A stretch of DNA of 64,000 bases from Streptomyces sp. NBC_01754 (GTDB taxonomy: Bacteria; Actinomycetota; Actinomycetes; Streptomycetales; Streptomycetaceae): assembly GCF_035918015.1 (NCBI RefSeq), contig NZ_CP109132.1, forward strand, positions 6,696,001-6,760,000. The letters are read 5' to 3'. Each line of letters opens with the position of its first letter. Position 1 is the stretch's first letter. The translations under genes were made by a program, and so were the position numbers. Shown piece after piece: positions 49,907 to 59,162 of the stretch. The notes below the pieces were generated by a model that was given only the letters and a program-made list of their open reading frames with translations, was not told the DNA's origin and did no database searches.

Positions 49907-51879
49907 GCCGGGAGGCCTCTCAGTACCGCGGCACCGTAGCGGCCGAGCTCCAGGCGGCCGTCGGCCTCCGCGCCCGTGAGCAGATCGGTGTACCGGCCCG
50001 GCAGCTCCACCGTCACCGTGGACCGCCCGTGGTGGAGCAGGAACAGCAGTCCGCCCCGGCGCACCGCCTCCACCCCGTCGGGCAGCGCCTCCAGCACCGG
50101 GCGCACGCCGGCCTCCGGCGCCACCCGGCCGAGCAGCTCGCGCAACGCCCGGGGCTCCGGCAGCGTCGAGACGTACCAGGCCGAGCCCTTGCGGAGCACC
50201 GCGGGCAGTCCGTCCAGCTCTCCGCCCCGGTAGGCGGACACGGTCTCCGCGCTGCCGTCCGGCTCCAGCTCCTCCGACCACAGGGTGCCGCGGAACCCCT
50301 CGCACTCCACCACCTGGTCCGCGTCCAGCGGCCACCACTCGTGCACCGTACGGATGCCGAACAGCTCGCGCAGCCGGCTGTCCATGCCACCGGGCCTGAC
50401 CCGGTCGTCCTCGTCCGCGATGCCCGTGAAGAACCCGCAGACCAGTGTGCCGCCGCCCCGTACGAACGCGACGAGGGCGTCGATCGCCGCGTCGCGCAGC
50501 AGGTAGAGCTGAGGGACGACGACCATGCGGTACCCGCCGAGGGCGGCGTCCGGGCGCGCGAAGTCCACCGCCGTGCCGTTCTCCCACAGACCCCGGTGCC
50601 AGGCCTGCACCAGGGTGGTGTAGTCGACCAGCGAGGAGGGGCGGCCCTCCTGGGCGCTCGCCCACCACGCGTCCCAGTCGTGCAGCACGGCGACCTCGGC
50701 CGGCACCGGAGTTTCGGCCACCTCGGGCCCGATCAGGGCCAGTTCGGCACCGATCCGCTTGATCTCCCGGAAGGTGCGCCCGTGTTCCCCGGCGTGCGAC
50801 AGCATCGCCGAGTGGAACTTCTCCGCACCCTGCCGGGACTGCCGCCACTGGAAGTAGCACACCGCGTCGGCACCCCGGGCCACCGACTGGAGCGACCAGA
50901 GGCGGTTCAGACCCTCCGGCTTCGGATGGTTGACGGGCCGCCAGTTGACGCCGCCGGCCGCCTGCTCCATCAGCATCCACGGCCCCCCGGCCTGTGACCG
51001 TGTCATGTCGGCGAGCATCGCGTTGTACTGCCCGCCCTGCGGATCCGTGGCGTCCGGATAGACGTCGACGGAGACCACGTCCTCCTGCTCCGCCCACGCC
51101 CAGCCGTCCTGACCGGCCCAGAGCGGCATGAAGTTGGTGGTCACCGGAATGTGCGGGGTGTGGCGGGCCACGATGTCGCGTTCGGCGGTGAAGCACTCCA
51201 TCAGCGCGTCGGAGGTGAACCGCTTGAAGTCCAGCAACTGCCCCGGGTTGCGTGTGTACTGGGCCGTGCGGGGTGGCTGGATCTCGGACCAGGTGCCGTA
51301 CCGCTGGCTCCAGAAGGCGGTGCCCCAGGCCTCGTTGAGCGCGCCGAGCGTGGTGTACCGGGCGGTCAGCCAGCGGCGGAAGTGAGCGGCCGTCTCGTCG
51401 CACCAGCAGTGCGTGCAGTACTCGTTGTTGATGTGCCACACGGTGAGCGCCGGGTGGTCCGCGTACCGCGCCGCGAGGTCCTCGGTGAGCGCGGTGGCGT
51501 AACGGCGGTAGACGGGCGAGCTCGGGCAGAAGTGCTGGCGCGAACCGTACGAGACCACCGTGCCGTTCTCGGCGCGCGGCAGGGTCTCCGGGTGCAGCGC
51601 GCCCATCCACGGCGGAGGGGAGGCGGTGGGCGTGGCGAGGACCACCCCGACGCCGTGGGTGTGCAGCAGATCCATCAGCCGGTCCAGCCAGCCGAACTCC
51701 CGTGCGCCCGGCCGTGGTTCGATTTTCGCCCAGGAGAACACCCCGACGGTGACGGAGTTCACCCCGGCCTCCTTCATCAGCCGGACGTCCTCGGCCCACA
51801 CCTCCTCGGGCCACTGCTCGGGGTTGTAGTCGCCACCGAAGAGGAGGCGGCCACGGGTGGCGTCGTGCAGGGAGGGCAT
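49903..51879 (-). CDS. GH42 beta-galactosidase
   Basis: A 658-residue GH42 enzyme removing terminal beta-galactose. The acid/base is Glu153 in WHINNEYCTH, the nucleophile Glu305 in WMLMEQAAGG. Cys118, Cys155, Cys158 and Cys160 could form the structural zinc site known in this family. FGGDYNPEQWPEEVWAEDVRLMKEAGVN is the classic GH42 opening. The central trimerisation domain and the C-terminal beta domain are both present. No signal peptide: it acts on imported oligosaccharides. ATG 51879 begins the conserved N-terminus; 57 bases separate it from the permease gene. Confidence 0.92.
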   Translation of the reverse strand: MPSLHDATRGRLLFGGDYNPEQWPEEVWAEDVRLMKEAGVNSVTVGVFSWAKIEPRPGAREFGWLDRLMDLLHTHGVGVVLATPTASPPPWMGALHPETLPRAENGTVVSYGSRQHFCPSSPVYRRYATALTEDLAARYADHPALTVWHINNEYCTHCWCDETAAHFRRWLTARYTTLGALNEAWGTAFWSQRYGTWSEIQPPRTAQYTRNPGQLLDFKRFTSDALMECFTAERDIVARHTPHIPVTTNFMPLWAGQDGWAWAEQEDVVSVDVYPDATDPQGGQYNAMLADMTRSQAGGPWMLMEQAAGGVNWRPVNHPKPEGLNRLWSLQSVARGADAVCYFQWRQSRQGAEKFHSAMLSHAGEHGRTFREIKRIGAELALIGPEVAETPVPAEVAVLHDWDAWWASAQEGRPSSLVDYTTLVQAWHRGLWENGTAVDFARPDAALGGYRMVVVPQLYLLRDAAIDALVAFVRGGGTLVCGFFTGIADEDDRVRPGGMDSRLRELFGIRTVHEWWPLDADQVVECEGFRGTLWSEELEPDGSAETVSAYRGGELDGLPAVLRKGSAWYVSTLPEPRALRELLGRVAPEAGVRPVLEALPDGVEAVRRGGLLFLLHHGRSTVTVELPGRYTDLLTGAEADGRLELGRYGAAVLRGLPA

Positions 51880-51936
51880 GGACTTCTCGTTCCTGGTGTC
51901 GTACGGGATGCGGAGGCACGGAGGGGCGGGGTGGGC

Positions 51937-52920
51937 TCAGCCCTTGACCGCGCCGGTGAGCATGCCCTTCTGGAAGTGCTTCTGGACGAACGGCGACAGC
52001 ACGGCCACCGGGATCAGTGCGAGCACCATGACCGCCATCTGCACGGCCAGGCTGTTGATCTGCCCGCTGCTCACCGCCGCGCCCATCGCGCCCGGGGGCA
52101 CCTGGTGCTGGAGGACGAGCTGACGCAGGATCATCTGGAGCGGGTACTTGTCGCTGTCCTGGATGTACAGCATGGCGTTGAACCACTGGCTCCAGTAACC
52201 CACCGCGTAGAAGAGCGAGATCACCGCGATCACCGCGCGGGAGAGCGGCATGATGATCTGGAGCAGGATCCGCCACTCGCCGGCGCCGTCGATGCGGGCC
52301 GCGTCGATGAGTTCGGGCGCGGTGTCCATGAAGAATCCGCGCAGGACGAGGATGTTGAAGACGCTGACGGCGCTCGGCAGGATCATCGACCAGTAGCTGT
52401 CGCTCAGCCCGATGCCGGTGACCAGCAGATAGGTCGGGATGAGACCGGCTCCGAAGAACATCGTCGCCATCATGGTCATCAGCAGCGGCCGGTGCGCGAA
52501 GGAGTCCTTGCGGCTGAGCCCGTAGGCGCACAGCACGGAGACCACCATGCTGAAGACCGTGCCGACGACGGTCAGCCCGATGCTCACGAGCGCCGCCCGG
52601 GTGACGGCACCGCCGCTGAGCAGCTCCTTGTACGCGACGAAGGTGACACTCTTCGGCCAGACGACCAGGCCGCCCGCTTCGTTGATCGCCTTGGTGTCGG
52701 AGAGGCTGGTCACCACCACGACCCAGATGGGTACGAGGATCACCGCACAGATGGCGAAGAGTCCGAAGCCCTTGAAGGCCGCCCCCGCCTTGGTGGGCTC
52801 CTCCTCCCACACCGGCCGGGGTTCGGTGCCCAGGGCGCGCTGGAGCCGCGTCTCCACCCGCGCGGTCGTGGCCGGCGCCGACGGCGCGTCATGCTTCTTC
52901 GTGTCCAGGATCGTCGTCAT
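51937..52920 (-). CDS. Carbohydrate ABC importer permease (LplC/YtcP-like)
   Basis: A 327-residue CUT1-type permease with six membrane helices and the EAA-loop region APELIDAARIDGAGEWRILLQIIMPLSRAVIAV, which contacts the ATPase. The N-terminal 50 residues are cytoplasmic and charged. The C-terminal PFVQKHFQKGMLTGAVKG is typical of LplC/YtcP-type permeases, which import larger oligosaccharides. The ATG overlaps the stop of the partner permease (ATGA). No ATPase gene lies in the operon, so a shared ATPase such as MsiK must power it; this is usual in Streptomyces. Confidence 0.9.
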   Translation of the reverse strand: MTTILDTKKHDAPSAPATTARVETRLQRALGTEPRPVWEEEPTKAGAAFKGFGLFAICAVILVPIWVVVVTSLSDTKAINEAGGLVVWPKSVTFVAYKELLSGGAVTRAALVSIGLTVVGTVFSMVVSVLCAYGLSRKDSFAHRPLLMTMMATMFFGAGLIPTYLLVTGIGLSDSYWSMILPSAVSVFNILVLRGFFMDTAPELIDAARIDGAGEWRILLQIIMPLSRAVIAVISLFYAVGYWSQWFNAMLYIQDSDKYPLQMILRQLVLQHQVPPGAMGAAVSSGQINSLAVQMAVMVLALIPVAVLSPFVQKHFQKGMLTGAVKG

Positions 52921-54005
52921 TTCTTCGAGTACACCCCCTGCTCGCCCATCATGTGGGCGACCTTGTTGGCTCCCAGCACCATGGCGACGCTGAACAGTCC
53001 CTTGAAGACGCCGGCGGCGGCCGCGTAGCCGAAGTCGCCGGTCTTGATGCCCGTCCACCAGATGTAGGTGTCGAGGATTTCGGAGGCGCCCGAGCCCACC
53101 TGGTCCCGCTGGAGCAGGATCTGCTCGAAGTCGAGGTTCAGCGCGCTGCCGACCCGCAGCACCAGCAGCAGGGCGATGACCGGGCGCAGGGCGGGCAGGG
53201 TGACGTGCCACATCCGGCGCCAGCGGCCGGCGCCGTCGACGGCCGCGGCCTCGTACAGGTCGGTGTTGACGGCGGCGAGCGCGGCCAGGAAGACGATCAC
53301 CCCCCAGCCGGCGTCCTTCCAGATCGCCTGGGAGGCCACCAGGAACTTGAAGAAGCCCGGGTCGGTCATCAGGTCGAAGCCCTCGTGACCGTGCTCCCTC
53401 AGCCACTGCGCGACCAGTCCGGCGCCGCCGAACATCTGCTGGAAGACGGTGACGACCAGGACCCAGGAGAAGAAGTGCGGGAGGTAGACGATCGCCTGGA
53501 CCCAGGCCCGTATCCGGGCGCTCATGATCGTGTTGAGCAGCAGGGCGATGGCGATCGGGACGGGGAAGAAGAGGATCAGCTGGGTCAGGAAGATGACCAG
53601 TGTGTTCAGCAGGACTTCCCAGAAGCGGTGGTCCTGGAAGATGCGGGTGAAGTTGTCGAACCCGATGAAGGGGCTGCCGCTGATGCCGAGGTCGTAGACG
53701 TCGTAGTCCTGGAAGGCCACGACGTTCCCGAGCAGCGGGATGTAGTTGAAGACCAGCAGCAGGGCCATGGCCGGCAGCGTCATCAGGATGAGCGTGCGGT
53801 CGCGGCGCAGCCGCAGCCGGCGGGTGATCCCGCCCCGGGCCGGCGGCCCCCCGGCGGTCTTCCCCCGCCGCCGGGACGCGGGCGGCCCGCTCGCCCTCGA
53901 TCTGCTCCGAGCGGCGCCGCCGTTCCCGCTCCCGCCGCCGTCCCCGGCCGGATCCGGCCCGTCCGTACGGTCCGCGTCGCTCGCCACCGTGGCCCGAGGC
54001 TTCAC
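52917..54005 (-). CDS. Carbohydrate ABC importer permease (LplB/YtcQ-partner-like)
   Basis: A 362-residue second permease. After about 75 disordered Ala/Gly/Arg-rich residues come six helices (LILMTLPAMALLLVFNYIPLLG, VIFLTQLILFFPVPIAIALLL, and others) and the EAA loop NTDLYEAAAVDGAGRWRRMWHVTLPALRPVI. GTG 54005 follows GGGGAG at eight bases; the conserved part begins near RRDRTLILM, so a later start is possible. It forms the channel with the permease encoded downstream. The gap of 104 bases to the binding-protein gene has no clear terminator. Confidence 0.88.
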   Translation of the reverse strand: MKPRATVASDADRTDGPDPAGDGGGSGNGGAARSRSRASGPPASRRRGKTAGGPPARGGITRRLRLRRDRTLILMTLPAMALLLVFNYIPLLGNVVAFQDYDVYDLGISGSPFIGFDNFTRIFQDHRFWEVLLNTLVIFLTQLILFFPVPIAIALLLNTIMSARIRAWVQAIVYLPHFFSWVLVVTVFQQMFGGAGLVAQWLREHGHEGFDLMTDPGFFKFLVASQAIWKDAGWGVIVFLAALAAVNTDLYEAAAVDGAGRWRRMWHVTLPALRPVIALLLVLRVGSALNLDFEQILLQRDQVGSGASEILDTYIWWTGIKTGDFGYAAAAGVFKGLFSVAMVLGANKVAHMMGEQGVYSKK

Positions 54006-54109
54006 CCTGTGCTCCCCATGTCGTGCTCTCCGCCCCGGCCGCCGGGCTTCTGGTCCCCGGCGGCCCGCTGTTGCTTCGTCGTCCGTACGGCTCGGGTGGC
54101 TCGTACGCC

Positions 54110-55786
54110 TCAGACGCCGGAGCCGTTCTCGTCGAGCAGTTCCTGGTACCAGTCGCGGAGTTTGTCGCCGCCGCTCTTCTTCCAGGTCGTCACGGCCTCG
54201 TCGACGTCGCCGACCTTCTTGCGGCCGCGCCGGACGTCCTTCTGCAGGTCGTCGAAGGGTGTGTACAGCGAGGCGTAGCGCTGGGGCTCGACGACCTGCA
54301 TGCCGAAGAAGAGCGGCTTCTTCAGGTGCGGGGCCTGCCGGGCCATCCAGCCCGCGTAGTCCTGGACCAGCCGCGGCTCGTCGGGGAAGGCGATGGTGTG
54401 CGGCGGGGAGGCGACGTACAGGAGGGTGGCGGGCTGCGCCTCCTCGATGCCCTGCGGGGTGAAGGTCGGCACTCCGCCTTCGACCTTGTAGTGGGTGCCC
54501 TGGACGCCGTAGTTGGTGAGCATGAACTCCTCGGTGCCGTACGGGGCCGAGGCGAAGTCGGCGATCGCGAGGAACTCCTCGATCTTCTCCTTGGAGAGGT
54601 TCTTGTCGAGGAAGGTGAAGATGCCCGCCGGGTCGTCCTGCCACAGGACCGGATCGCCGCCGTCCGCTGCGAAGAAGTCCAGCGCCTGCATGTCGAACTC
54701 CGGGTTGGCGGCGGCCTGTTCGGAGACCATGCCCTTCCAGCCGCCGGTGCCGTCGTTGTACATGAGGATGTGGCCGCTGGTGAAGCGGATCTTGGAGTCG
54801 GCGTCCTTGTTGGCCTCGGCGTCCGGGTGGACGTATCCGCCCTCGTGGAGCTTGCGGGCGAAGGCGAGGGCCTCGCGGTACTCCTGGGTCTCGATCTTGT
54901 GGACGAGCTTGCCGCCTTCGAGCCGCCAGTAGTGCGGCGCGTCGGGCAGCAGGCCGTAGATCTTCTGGATACAGGTCCACAGGTCGTCGAAGGCCCACAC
55001 CTTGCTCTTCGGCGCGGTGTACTCCTTGCCGAAGGCGAGCAGGTCCGCCGAGCTCGCCGGGAGGGCGCCGGAGCCGATGAGGTCCTTGCGGTAGAAGATC
55101 GCGTTGCCGATGACCGGGTTGGGCATGGGCAGGCCGCGCAGCTTGCCGCCGAAGACGGAGTACTGCCAGGCGCCGGTCGGGATGTTGGCCAGGTTCGGGT
55201 ACTTCTTGACGGCGTCGCCCGCGAGGTAGGGGCTCAGGTCCGCGAACTTGGCGCTGATGGCGTTGCGGATCTGGCCCTGCATGTTCCAGCCGGGGATGGT
55301 CATGACGTCGGGGATGTCGGACCCGGCCAGCACCGCGCCGATCTTGTCCTGGTAGGTGTTGCCGTCCTGCGGGTCGAAGTTCAGCGTCGAGCCGAGCGCC
55401 TTGTTCACCGCCGTGTAGTACGCGTTGTTCTTCTTGGGGACGGTGCCCCACAGCGGCGTCATGACGCGGAACGTGGACCCCTTGCCCGGGGCGGACTTCA
55501 CCGAGGTGACCAGCGGGTCCGGCAGTTCGGTGAACCCCGGGCTCGAACCGTTGACGCTCACCACGTCGGGCTGGACCAGATCCGACGGCACATGAGCCGG
55601 CAGGATCTTCTTGAGCGCCTTGCCCGTGGTCGTGCCCTCCTTGGCCGCCGAGCCGGAACCGCCCCCGCCACCGCAGGCGGCGAGCAGGGGCGCCCCGCCC
55701 GCCACGGCGACCGCGGCGAAGGCACCCGATGAGAGGAACCTCCTCCGGCTCGGGGCGGAGGAGGAGGGGGCGGAATTCGGCGTCAT
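54110..55786 (-). CDS. Oligosaccharide-binding lipoprotein of the ABC importer
   Basis: A 558-residue extracellular solute-binding protein. The N-terminus combines a twin-arginine motif (SRRRFLSS) with a lipobox (LLAAC, Cys about residue 38), so it is a Tat-exported lipoprotein. The size, well above 430 residues, and motifs such as LPDPLVTSVKSAPGKGSTFRVMTPLWG and GKLRGLPMPNPVIGNAIFYRKDLI place it with the large YtcQ/LplA-type proteins that bind complex oligosaccharides. ATG 55786 is preceded by AAGGG. It is first in the minus-strand operon and has an operator at its promoter. Confidence 0.92.
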   Translation of the reverse strand: MTPNSAPSSSAPSRRRFLSSGAFAAVAVAGGAPLLAACGGGGGSGSAAKEGTTTGKALKKILPAHVPSDLVQPDVVSVNGSSPGFTELPDPLVTSVKSAPGKGSTFRVMTPLWGTVPKKNNAYYTAVNKALGSTLNFDPQDGNTYQDKIGAVLAGSDIPDVMTIPGWNMQGQIRNAISAKFADLSPYLAGDAVKKYPNLANIPTGAWQYSVFGGKLRGLPMPNPVIGNAIFYRKDLIGSGALPASSADLLAFGKEYTAPKSKVWAFDDLWTCIQKIYGLLPDAPHYWRLEGGKLVHKIETQEYREALAFARKLHEGGYVHPDAEANKDADSKIRFTSGHILMYNDGTGGWKGMVSEQAAANPEFDMQALDFFAADGGDPVLWQDDPAGIFTFLDKNLSKEKIEEFLAIADFASAPYGTEEFMLTNYGVQGTHYKVEGGVPTFTPQGIEEAQPATLLYVASPPHTIAFPDEPRLVQDYAGWMARQAPHLKKPLFFGMQVVEPQRYASLYTPFDDLQKDVRRGRKKVGDVDEAVTTWKKSGGDKLRDWYQELLDENGSGV

Positions 55787-55952
55787 TGCGTCAACCCTTC
55801 GAGGCGCACCAGGACGACACACGGCGGATGACCGCCGTTCGGCTCCTGTGTCTGAGGTGGGGCGTTACTGGCCGGGCCGGCTGCACGGCACCGGCCGGAA
55901 TGAAGCGGTCCAACAGAGGCTCACCGGCGGCCCGACCGTGGGTTCCACATTG

Positions 55953-55966
55953 TCGAAGCGCTTCGA
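55953..55966. promoter_or_regulatory. LacI operator O3 (importer promoter)
   Basis: Perfect palindrome TCGAAGCGCTTCGA, lying 11-24 bases downstream of the putative -10 of the importer operon, so it overlaps the start of transcription. Confidence 0.85.
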
Positions 55967-55976
55967 TGTTGCAGCG

Positions 55977-56005
55977 AGGCTAAGGGACGGACACCGGTCG
56001 CACAA
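55977..56005 (-). promoter_or_regulatory. Promoter of the importer operon
   Basis: On the minus strand TTGTGC (56005-56000), 17-base spacer, TAGCCT (55982-55977), directly before operator O3. Confidence 0.55.
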
Positions 56006-56094
56006 GAGTCCGTTTCCAGATTCCCCCGACCCGTTTCCCAACCGTTTCCCGGCGCACTGGAGGCCCGATGCGCCCGGTCGGAGGGTTCTCACCC

Positions 56095-56124
56095 TTGACA
56101 CCCGTGGGGTGGTGCGCCGAGCAT
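56095..56124 (+). promoter_or_regulatory. Promoter of the GH3-GH31 operon
   Basis: A consensus TTGACA at 56095-56100 with a weak -10 (GAGCAT, 56119-56124) after 18 bases. Operator O4 lies exactly at the expected transcription start. Confidence 0.55.
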
Positions 56125-56137
56125 CGAAGCGCTTCGA
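56124..56137. promoter_or_regulatory. LacI operator O4 (GH3-GH31 promoter)
   Basis: Perfect palindrome TCGAAGCGCTTCGA, 88 bases before the GH3 start. Together with O3 it puts both divergent operons under the LacI regulator. Confidence 0.85.
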
Positions 56138-56224
56138 AAGATCTTCTCCTCGTATCTCAGGTGTCCCAGGCCCTTTTGGCGCTGAGACCGCACACACCTC
56201 CCACCTCTCCAAGGGGACCCGCAC

Positions 56225-59107
56225 GTGACGGACCATCCGCTTCCCTTCCGCGACCCGCACCTCCCCTTCGCCGCACGCGTCGACGACCTGCTCGGGCGGC
56301 TCACGCTCGACGAGCGGATCGCGATGCTGCACCAGTTCGCCCCCGCGGTGGAGCGGCTGGGGCTCGGCCCCTTCCGCACCGGGCAGGAGGCGCTGCACGG
56401 CGTCGCCTGGATGGGAGGGGCCACCGTCTTCCCGCAGGCCGTCGGCCTCGGCGCCACCTGGAACGAGGAGTTGGTCCGCCGGGTCGGCGAGGCCGTCGGC
56501 GAGGAGGTCCGCGCCAAGCGCGCCACGGACGACCGGGTCGGGCTCAACGTCTGGGCCCCGACGGTGAACCTGCTGCGCCACCCGCTGTGGGGCCGCGGTG
56601 AGGAGGGGTACGCCGAGGACCCGGTGCTCACCTCCGCGATCGCCGTCGCCTACACCCGGGGGCTGCGCGGCGACGACCCGTACTACTGGCGTACCGCTCC
56701 CGTCCTCAAGCACTGGCTGGCCCACAACAACGAGACCGACCGCGACACCGCGTCCTCCTCCGTGCGTCCCCGCGTCCTGCACGAGTACGACCTGCGGGCC
56801 TTCCGCGACGCGGTGCGGGCCGGAGCGGTGGCCGGCGTCATGCCCGCCTACAACCTCGTCAACGGCCGCCCCAACCACGTCTCCCCGCTCCTGGAGCAGC
56901 ATCTGCGGAGCTGGACCGAGCAGCCGCTCGTCGTCTGCTCGGACGCGGGCGCCCCCTCCAACCTGGTCGACTCCGAGCACTACTTCGACACCCACGAGGA
57001 GGCGACCGCCGCCTCCCTGAAGGCGGGCGTCGACAGCTTCACCGACCACGGCCAGGACTCCTCCGTGATGACCGGCCGGATCTGCGGTGCGCTGGAGAAG
57101 GGCCTCCTGGACGAGCGGGACATCGACACGGCCGTCCGCAGACTGCTCGCCCTGCGCTTCTCGCTCGGTGAGTTCGACCCGGAACTCGACCCCTACGCGG
57201 CGGTGCACGCCTTCGACACCCCTGGTCACCGGGCGCTCGCCCAGGAGGCCGCAGAGCAGGCCGTGGTGCTGCTCAAGAACGACGGACTGCTGCCCCTGGC
57301 GCCCACCGACGGCCGGACCGTCGCCGTCGTCGGACTCCTCGCCGACGCCTGCAAGCTGGACTGGTACAGCGGCACCCTCCTGCACCGCTCGACCCCGCTC
57401 GACGGGCTCCGCGAGCGCTACGGCGCCGGGAACGTCCTGTTCGCCGAAGGCGCCGACCGGGTCGAACTCAGGTGCGAGGGTGGCTGGCTGCGGGTGCCCG
57501 AGGCCACCGCCGCGACGGACGGCGGGGCCCGCGGCGCCCAGGGCGCGCTGGACCCCGCGCTGCTGGCCGGCCGCACCGACCTGCCGCCGCTGGAGTGCGG
57601 TGACACCCCCACCGAACTCGCGGTGGCCGACTGGGGCGGCGGTGTGCTCACCTTCCGCACCGGCGAGGGCCGGTACCTCTCGGTCGCCGGCGACGGGTAC
57701 GTCAGGGCCTCCGCCGACGAGCCGGGCGGCTGGGTCGTCCAGGAGACCTTCCGCCGGGAAGCGGTGGAGGGACACGAGGACGGACACCGCCTCGTACACC
57801 TCGCGACCGGTGGTTACGTGTCCGTCGCCGCCGACGGCGCGAAGGTCGCCGTCGGCGGGGAGGCGATTCCCGCGGCCGGCGCCACGGTCTTCACGACCGA
57901 GACGGTCGAACGGGGCGAGGACGCCGTGGCGCGCGTCGCCGCGGCCGCCGACGCGGTGATCGTCGTGGCCGGCAACGACCCCCACATCAACGGCCGGGAG
58001 ACCGAGGACCGCACCACCCTCGCGCTCCCCGCCCAGCAGGACCGGCTGTGGCGGGCCGCGCACGCCGCCAACCCGCGTACCGCCCTCGTCCTGACCTCCG
58101 CGTACCCCTACGCGGTCACGGACGCCGAGGCGAGCCTGCCCGCGCTGGTGTGGACCGCGCACGGCGGCCAGGCGGCCGGTACCGCGCTGGCCAGGGTGCT
58201 CGCCGGCGACGTGTCCCCGGCGGGCCGCCTCCCCCAGACCTGGTACGCCTCCGACGCCGACCTGCCCGGCCTGTTCGACTACGACATCATCGGCTCCGGG
58301 CAGACCTACCTCTACTTCGACGGCGCCCCGCTCTACCCGTTCGGCCACGGGCTCACCTACACCCGGTTCGGCTACCGGGACCTGGCCGCCGAGCGGGACG
58401 GTGACCGGCTGCGGGTGGCGCTCACCCTCACCAACGAGGGCGCCGTCGCCGCCGAGGAGGTGGCCCAGCTCTATCTGCGGGCCGCGCGGGCCGAGGACCG
58501 CGACCTGCCGCGCCGCAAGCTGGCCGGCCACCGCCGGGTGCGCCTGGAACCCGGCGCGTCCGAGCGCCTCGCCTTCGACGTCCCCGTCGAGGAGCTGGGG
58601 CACTGGAGCGTGGCGCACGGCCGCTGGACCGTCGAACCGGGCACGTACGAGATCCTCGCCGGCGCCTCCAGCGCCGACATCCGCCTCACCGCGGCCTTCG
58701 AGATCACCGGGGAGCCGTCCGGGCCGCGTCCCGTCGTACGCGGTGGTCTGGAGGCGGCCGACTACGACACCCAGCGGGACACGGAGATCCTCGACCGTAC
58801 GAAGGAGGAGGGCGACGCCGTCGCCCCCGCCGGAGCCGACCGTACCGGTGAACTGTGGTTCAGCTCCTGTGACTTCGGTGCCGGGTCCGCCGCCCTGACC
58901 TTGTCCGTATCGGGTGAGGGAACGGTCGTCGTCGCGGCCGCGGGCGAGCGTGCGGAGGTCGTCGTGGCCGCCACCGGCGGACCGTACGCGTTCCGCGCCG
59001 TCGAGGCCGCCTTCGGCCCGCGCGGCGTGCACGACCTGCACGTCACCCTGCGGGGCACCGTGCGCCTCGCCCGCCTCGACTTCACCCCGGCCGGCTCCAC
59101 CCGGTGA
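56225..59107 (+). CDS. GH3 beta-glucosidase/xylosidase with inserted beta-trefoil-like domain
   Basis: A 960-residue GH3 enzyme. The N-terminal barrel carries nucleophile Asp240 in VVCSDAGAPSNLV and KHWLAHNNETDR; the GH3-C domain starts near AVVLLKNDGLLPL. Residues about 440-560 contain an insert with two repeats of a fascin/actin-crosslinking-like pattern (FRTGEGRYLSVAGDGYVRA and HLATGGYVSVAADGAKVAV), probably a sugar-binding beta-trefoil. After the insert the domain resumes (VIVVAGNDPHINGRETEDR), then a fibronectin-type domain and a C-terminal CBM-like beta domain (GGLEAADYD ...). No signal peptide. It should release glucose (or xylose) from the backbone of imported oligosaccharides. Confidence 0.9.
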   Translation: MTDHPLPFRDPHLPFAARVDDLLGRLTLDERIAMLHQFAPAVERLGLGPFRTGQEALHGVAWMGGATVFPQAVGLGATWNEELVRRVGEAVGEEVRAKRATDDRVGLNVWAPTVNLLRHPLWGRGEEGYAEDPVLTSAIAVAYTRGLRGDDPYYWRTAPVLKHWLAHNNETDRDTASSSVRPRVLHEYDLRAFRDAVRAGAVAGVMPAYNLVNGRPNHVSPLLEQHLRSWTEQPLVVCSDAGAPSNLVDSEHYFDTHEEATAASLKAGVDSFTDHGQDSSVMTGRICGALEKGLLDERDIDTAVRRLLALRFSLGEFDPELDPYAAVHAFDTPGHRALAQEAAEQAVVLLKNDGLLPLAPTDGRTVAVVGLLADACKLDWYSGTLLHRSTPLDGLRERYGAGNVLFAEGADRVELRCEGGWLRVPEATAATDGGARGAQGALDPALLAGRTDLPPLECGDTPTELAVADWGGGVLTFRTGEGRYLSVAGDGYVRASADEPGGWVVQETFRREAVEGHEDGHRLVHLATGGYVSVAADGAKVAVGGEAIPAAGATVFTTETVERGEDAVARVAAAADAVIVVAGNDPHINGRETEDRTTLALPAQQDRLWRAAHAANPRTALVLTSAYPYAVTDAEASLPALVWTAHGGQAAGTALARVLAGDVSPAGRLPQTWYASDADLPGLFDYDIIGSGQTYLYFDGAPLYPFGHGLTYTRFGYRDLAAERDGDRLRVALTLTNEGAVAAEEVAQLYLRAARAEDRDLPRRKLAGHRRVRLEPGASERLAFDVPVEELGHWSVAHGRWTVEPGTYEILAGASSADIRLTAAFEITGEPSGPRPVVRGGLEAADYDTQRDTEILDRTKEEGDAVAPAGADRTGELWFSSCDFGAGSAALTLSVSGEGTVVVAAAGERAEVVVAATGGPYAFRAVEAAFGPRGVHDLHVTLRGTVRLARLDFTPAGSTR

Positions 59108-59162
59108 GGCACCCGGCGTCCACCCCCCGATCCTGTCCCCGTGCCCCCGGCAAGGAGTCCGC

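Noticed and set aside
47690..52810. A 1706-residue open frame on the minus strand
   Set aside because: It is the GH95 frame continuing upstream through the GH42 and permease genes in the wrong frame. The Arg/Gly/Pro-rich composition and the strong start at 49906 show that the extension is a high-GC shadow.
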